Of a stretch of 29,121 bases of DNA, positions 28,906 to 29,121 are shown piece by piece. The DNA lies in assembly GCA_043808545.1 (NCBI GenBank), contig JAZDEU010000066.1, positions 1-29,121 on the forward strand. The letters run 5' to 3'. The notes beneath the pieces were generated by a model that ran no database searches, was not told where the DNA came from, and saw nothing but the letters and a program-made list of their open reading frames with translations. Made by a program: the position numbers and the translations under genes. The first letter of the stretch is position 1; the number at the start of each line of letters is the position of its first letter. Source of the DNA: JAZDEU01 sp043808545. GTDB taxonomy: Bacteria > Patescibacteriota > Patescibacteriia > JAZDEU01.

Positions 28906-28997
28906 GCGAGTAAGAGGGGCGATAAGTTGCTTAGATAATTAGATAAATAGTTACGGAGTTTTTTCCCGCTTGCTACCTCTAAAACAATAGACTTGCG
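28906..28997 (-). ncRNA. Candidate small RNA upstream of the minus-strand terminator
   Basis: A TATAAT box on the minus strand (29009-29004) could start a transcript near 28997 that ends at the terminator at 28847-28905, about 150 nt in all. The interior allows AGAGG / CCTCT pairing. No known RNA family was matched, and no -35 is clear. Weak evidence, resting mainly on the lone terminator. Confidence 0.25.
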
Positions 28998-29016
28998 TGC
29001 ATAATTATATAATTTC

Positions 29017-29025
29017 TGCTAAAAT
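29017..29025 (+). promoter_or_regulatory. Extended -10 promoter for the gene at the right edge
   Basis: TGCTAAAAT (TAAAAT at 29020-29025), 35 nt before ATG 29061. No -35 is clear, as with the other extended -10 promoters here. Confidence 0.4.
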
Positions 29026-29060
29026 ATAAGTACATTAACAATTAACAAAAACAAATAACT

Positions 29061-29121
29061 ATGAGCAAGCAAACATTGTCAAAAATTTTCAATAAGCCAT
29101 ACCTATTCCGCAGATTAACAA
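29061..29121 (+). CDS. Partial CDS running off the window
   Basis: ATG followed by 20 open codons (MSKQTLSKIFNKPYLFRRLT) up to the window edge. The N-terminus is basic. Too short to identify. Confidence 0.5.
   Translation, partial: MSKQTLSKIFNKPYLFRRLT

Overview
The window looks like a chromosomal segment of a low-G+C bacterium of the Candidate Phyla Radiation (Patescibacteria, most like Parcubacteria-type genomes). This is inferred from gene style: a threonyl-tRNA synthetase without a TGS domain, a MurE-type ligase without its N-terminal domain, few Shine-Dalgarno sites, and A/T-rich repeats abutting start codons. No rRNA or tRNA gene was recognised, so the lineage cannot be fixed further. 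The standard meaning of TGA as stop fits the complete C-termini of YchF and MurE.

Layout. 1-800: a small membrane-protein gene on the minus strand, broken by a miniature inverted-repeat element (MITE). 1030-3580: thrS on the minus strand with its terminator, a T-box leader and a promoter; two MITEs have landed in the leader, one on each side of the T-box core. 3627-4230: a secreted protein with a CxxCH motif and no normal start codon. 4304-5818: a MurE-type ligase with four low-complexity or palindromic in-frame inserts. 5860-16205: rpoB and rpoC, unusually separated by about 2.6 kb that holds a Nudix hydrolase, an NYN-domain protein, a Rho-independent terminator, a small membrane protein, gene debris and a SanA/YdcF-like protein with an in-frame TGA. 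16218-17583: two MITEs of different families back to back, a ferredoxin, and small genes ending at a terminator. 17620-20056: a secreted or anchored protein and ychF, divergently transcribed from closely packed promoters. 20057-22605: palindromic repeats, a family 2 glycosyltransferase, a convergent UDP-glucuronate decarboxylase-like gene, and a second copy of the 183-bp MITE. 22694-24088: a ComEC-like metallo-beta-lactamase protein and a small pseudogene. 24260-25101: a TrmB-like regulator. 25308-28779: a UDP-GlcNAc cluster in which the two halves of GlmU are separate genes on either side of glmS. 28847-29121: an unpaired minus-strand terminator and the first 20 codons of another gene.

How it fits together. 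GlmS, GlmU-N and GlmU-C would supply UDP-GlcNAc for the peptidoglycan that MurE helps build, and the glycosyltransferase and UXS-like enzyme suggest surface glycans. RpoB, RpoC, ThrRS and YchF are core information-processing genes. The most striking feature is the repeat load. At least five families of small palindromic or inverted-repeat elements sit in leaders, at start codons and inside reading frames, including those of RpoC, ThrRS and MurE.
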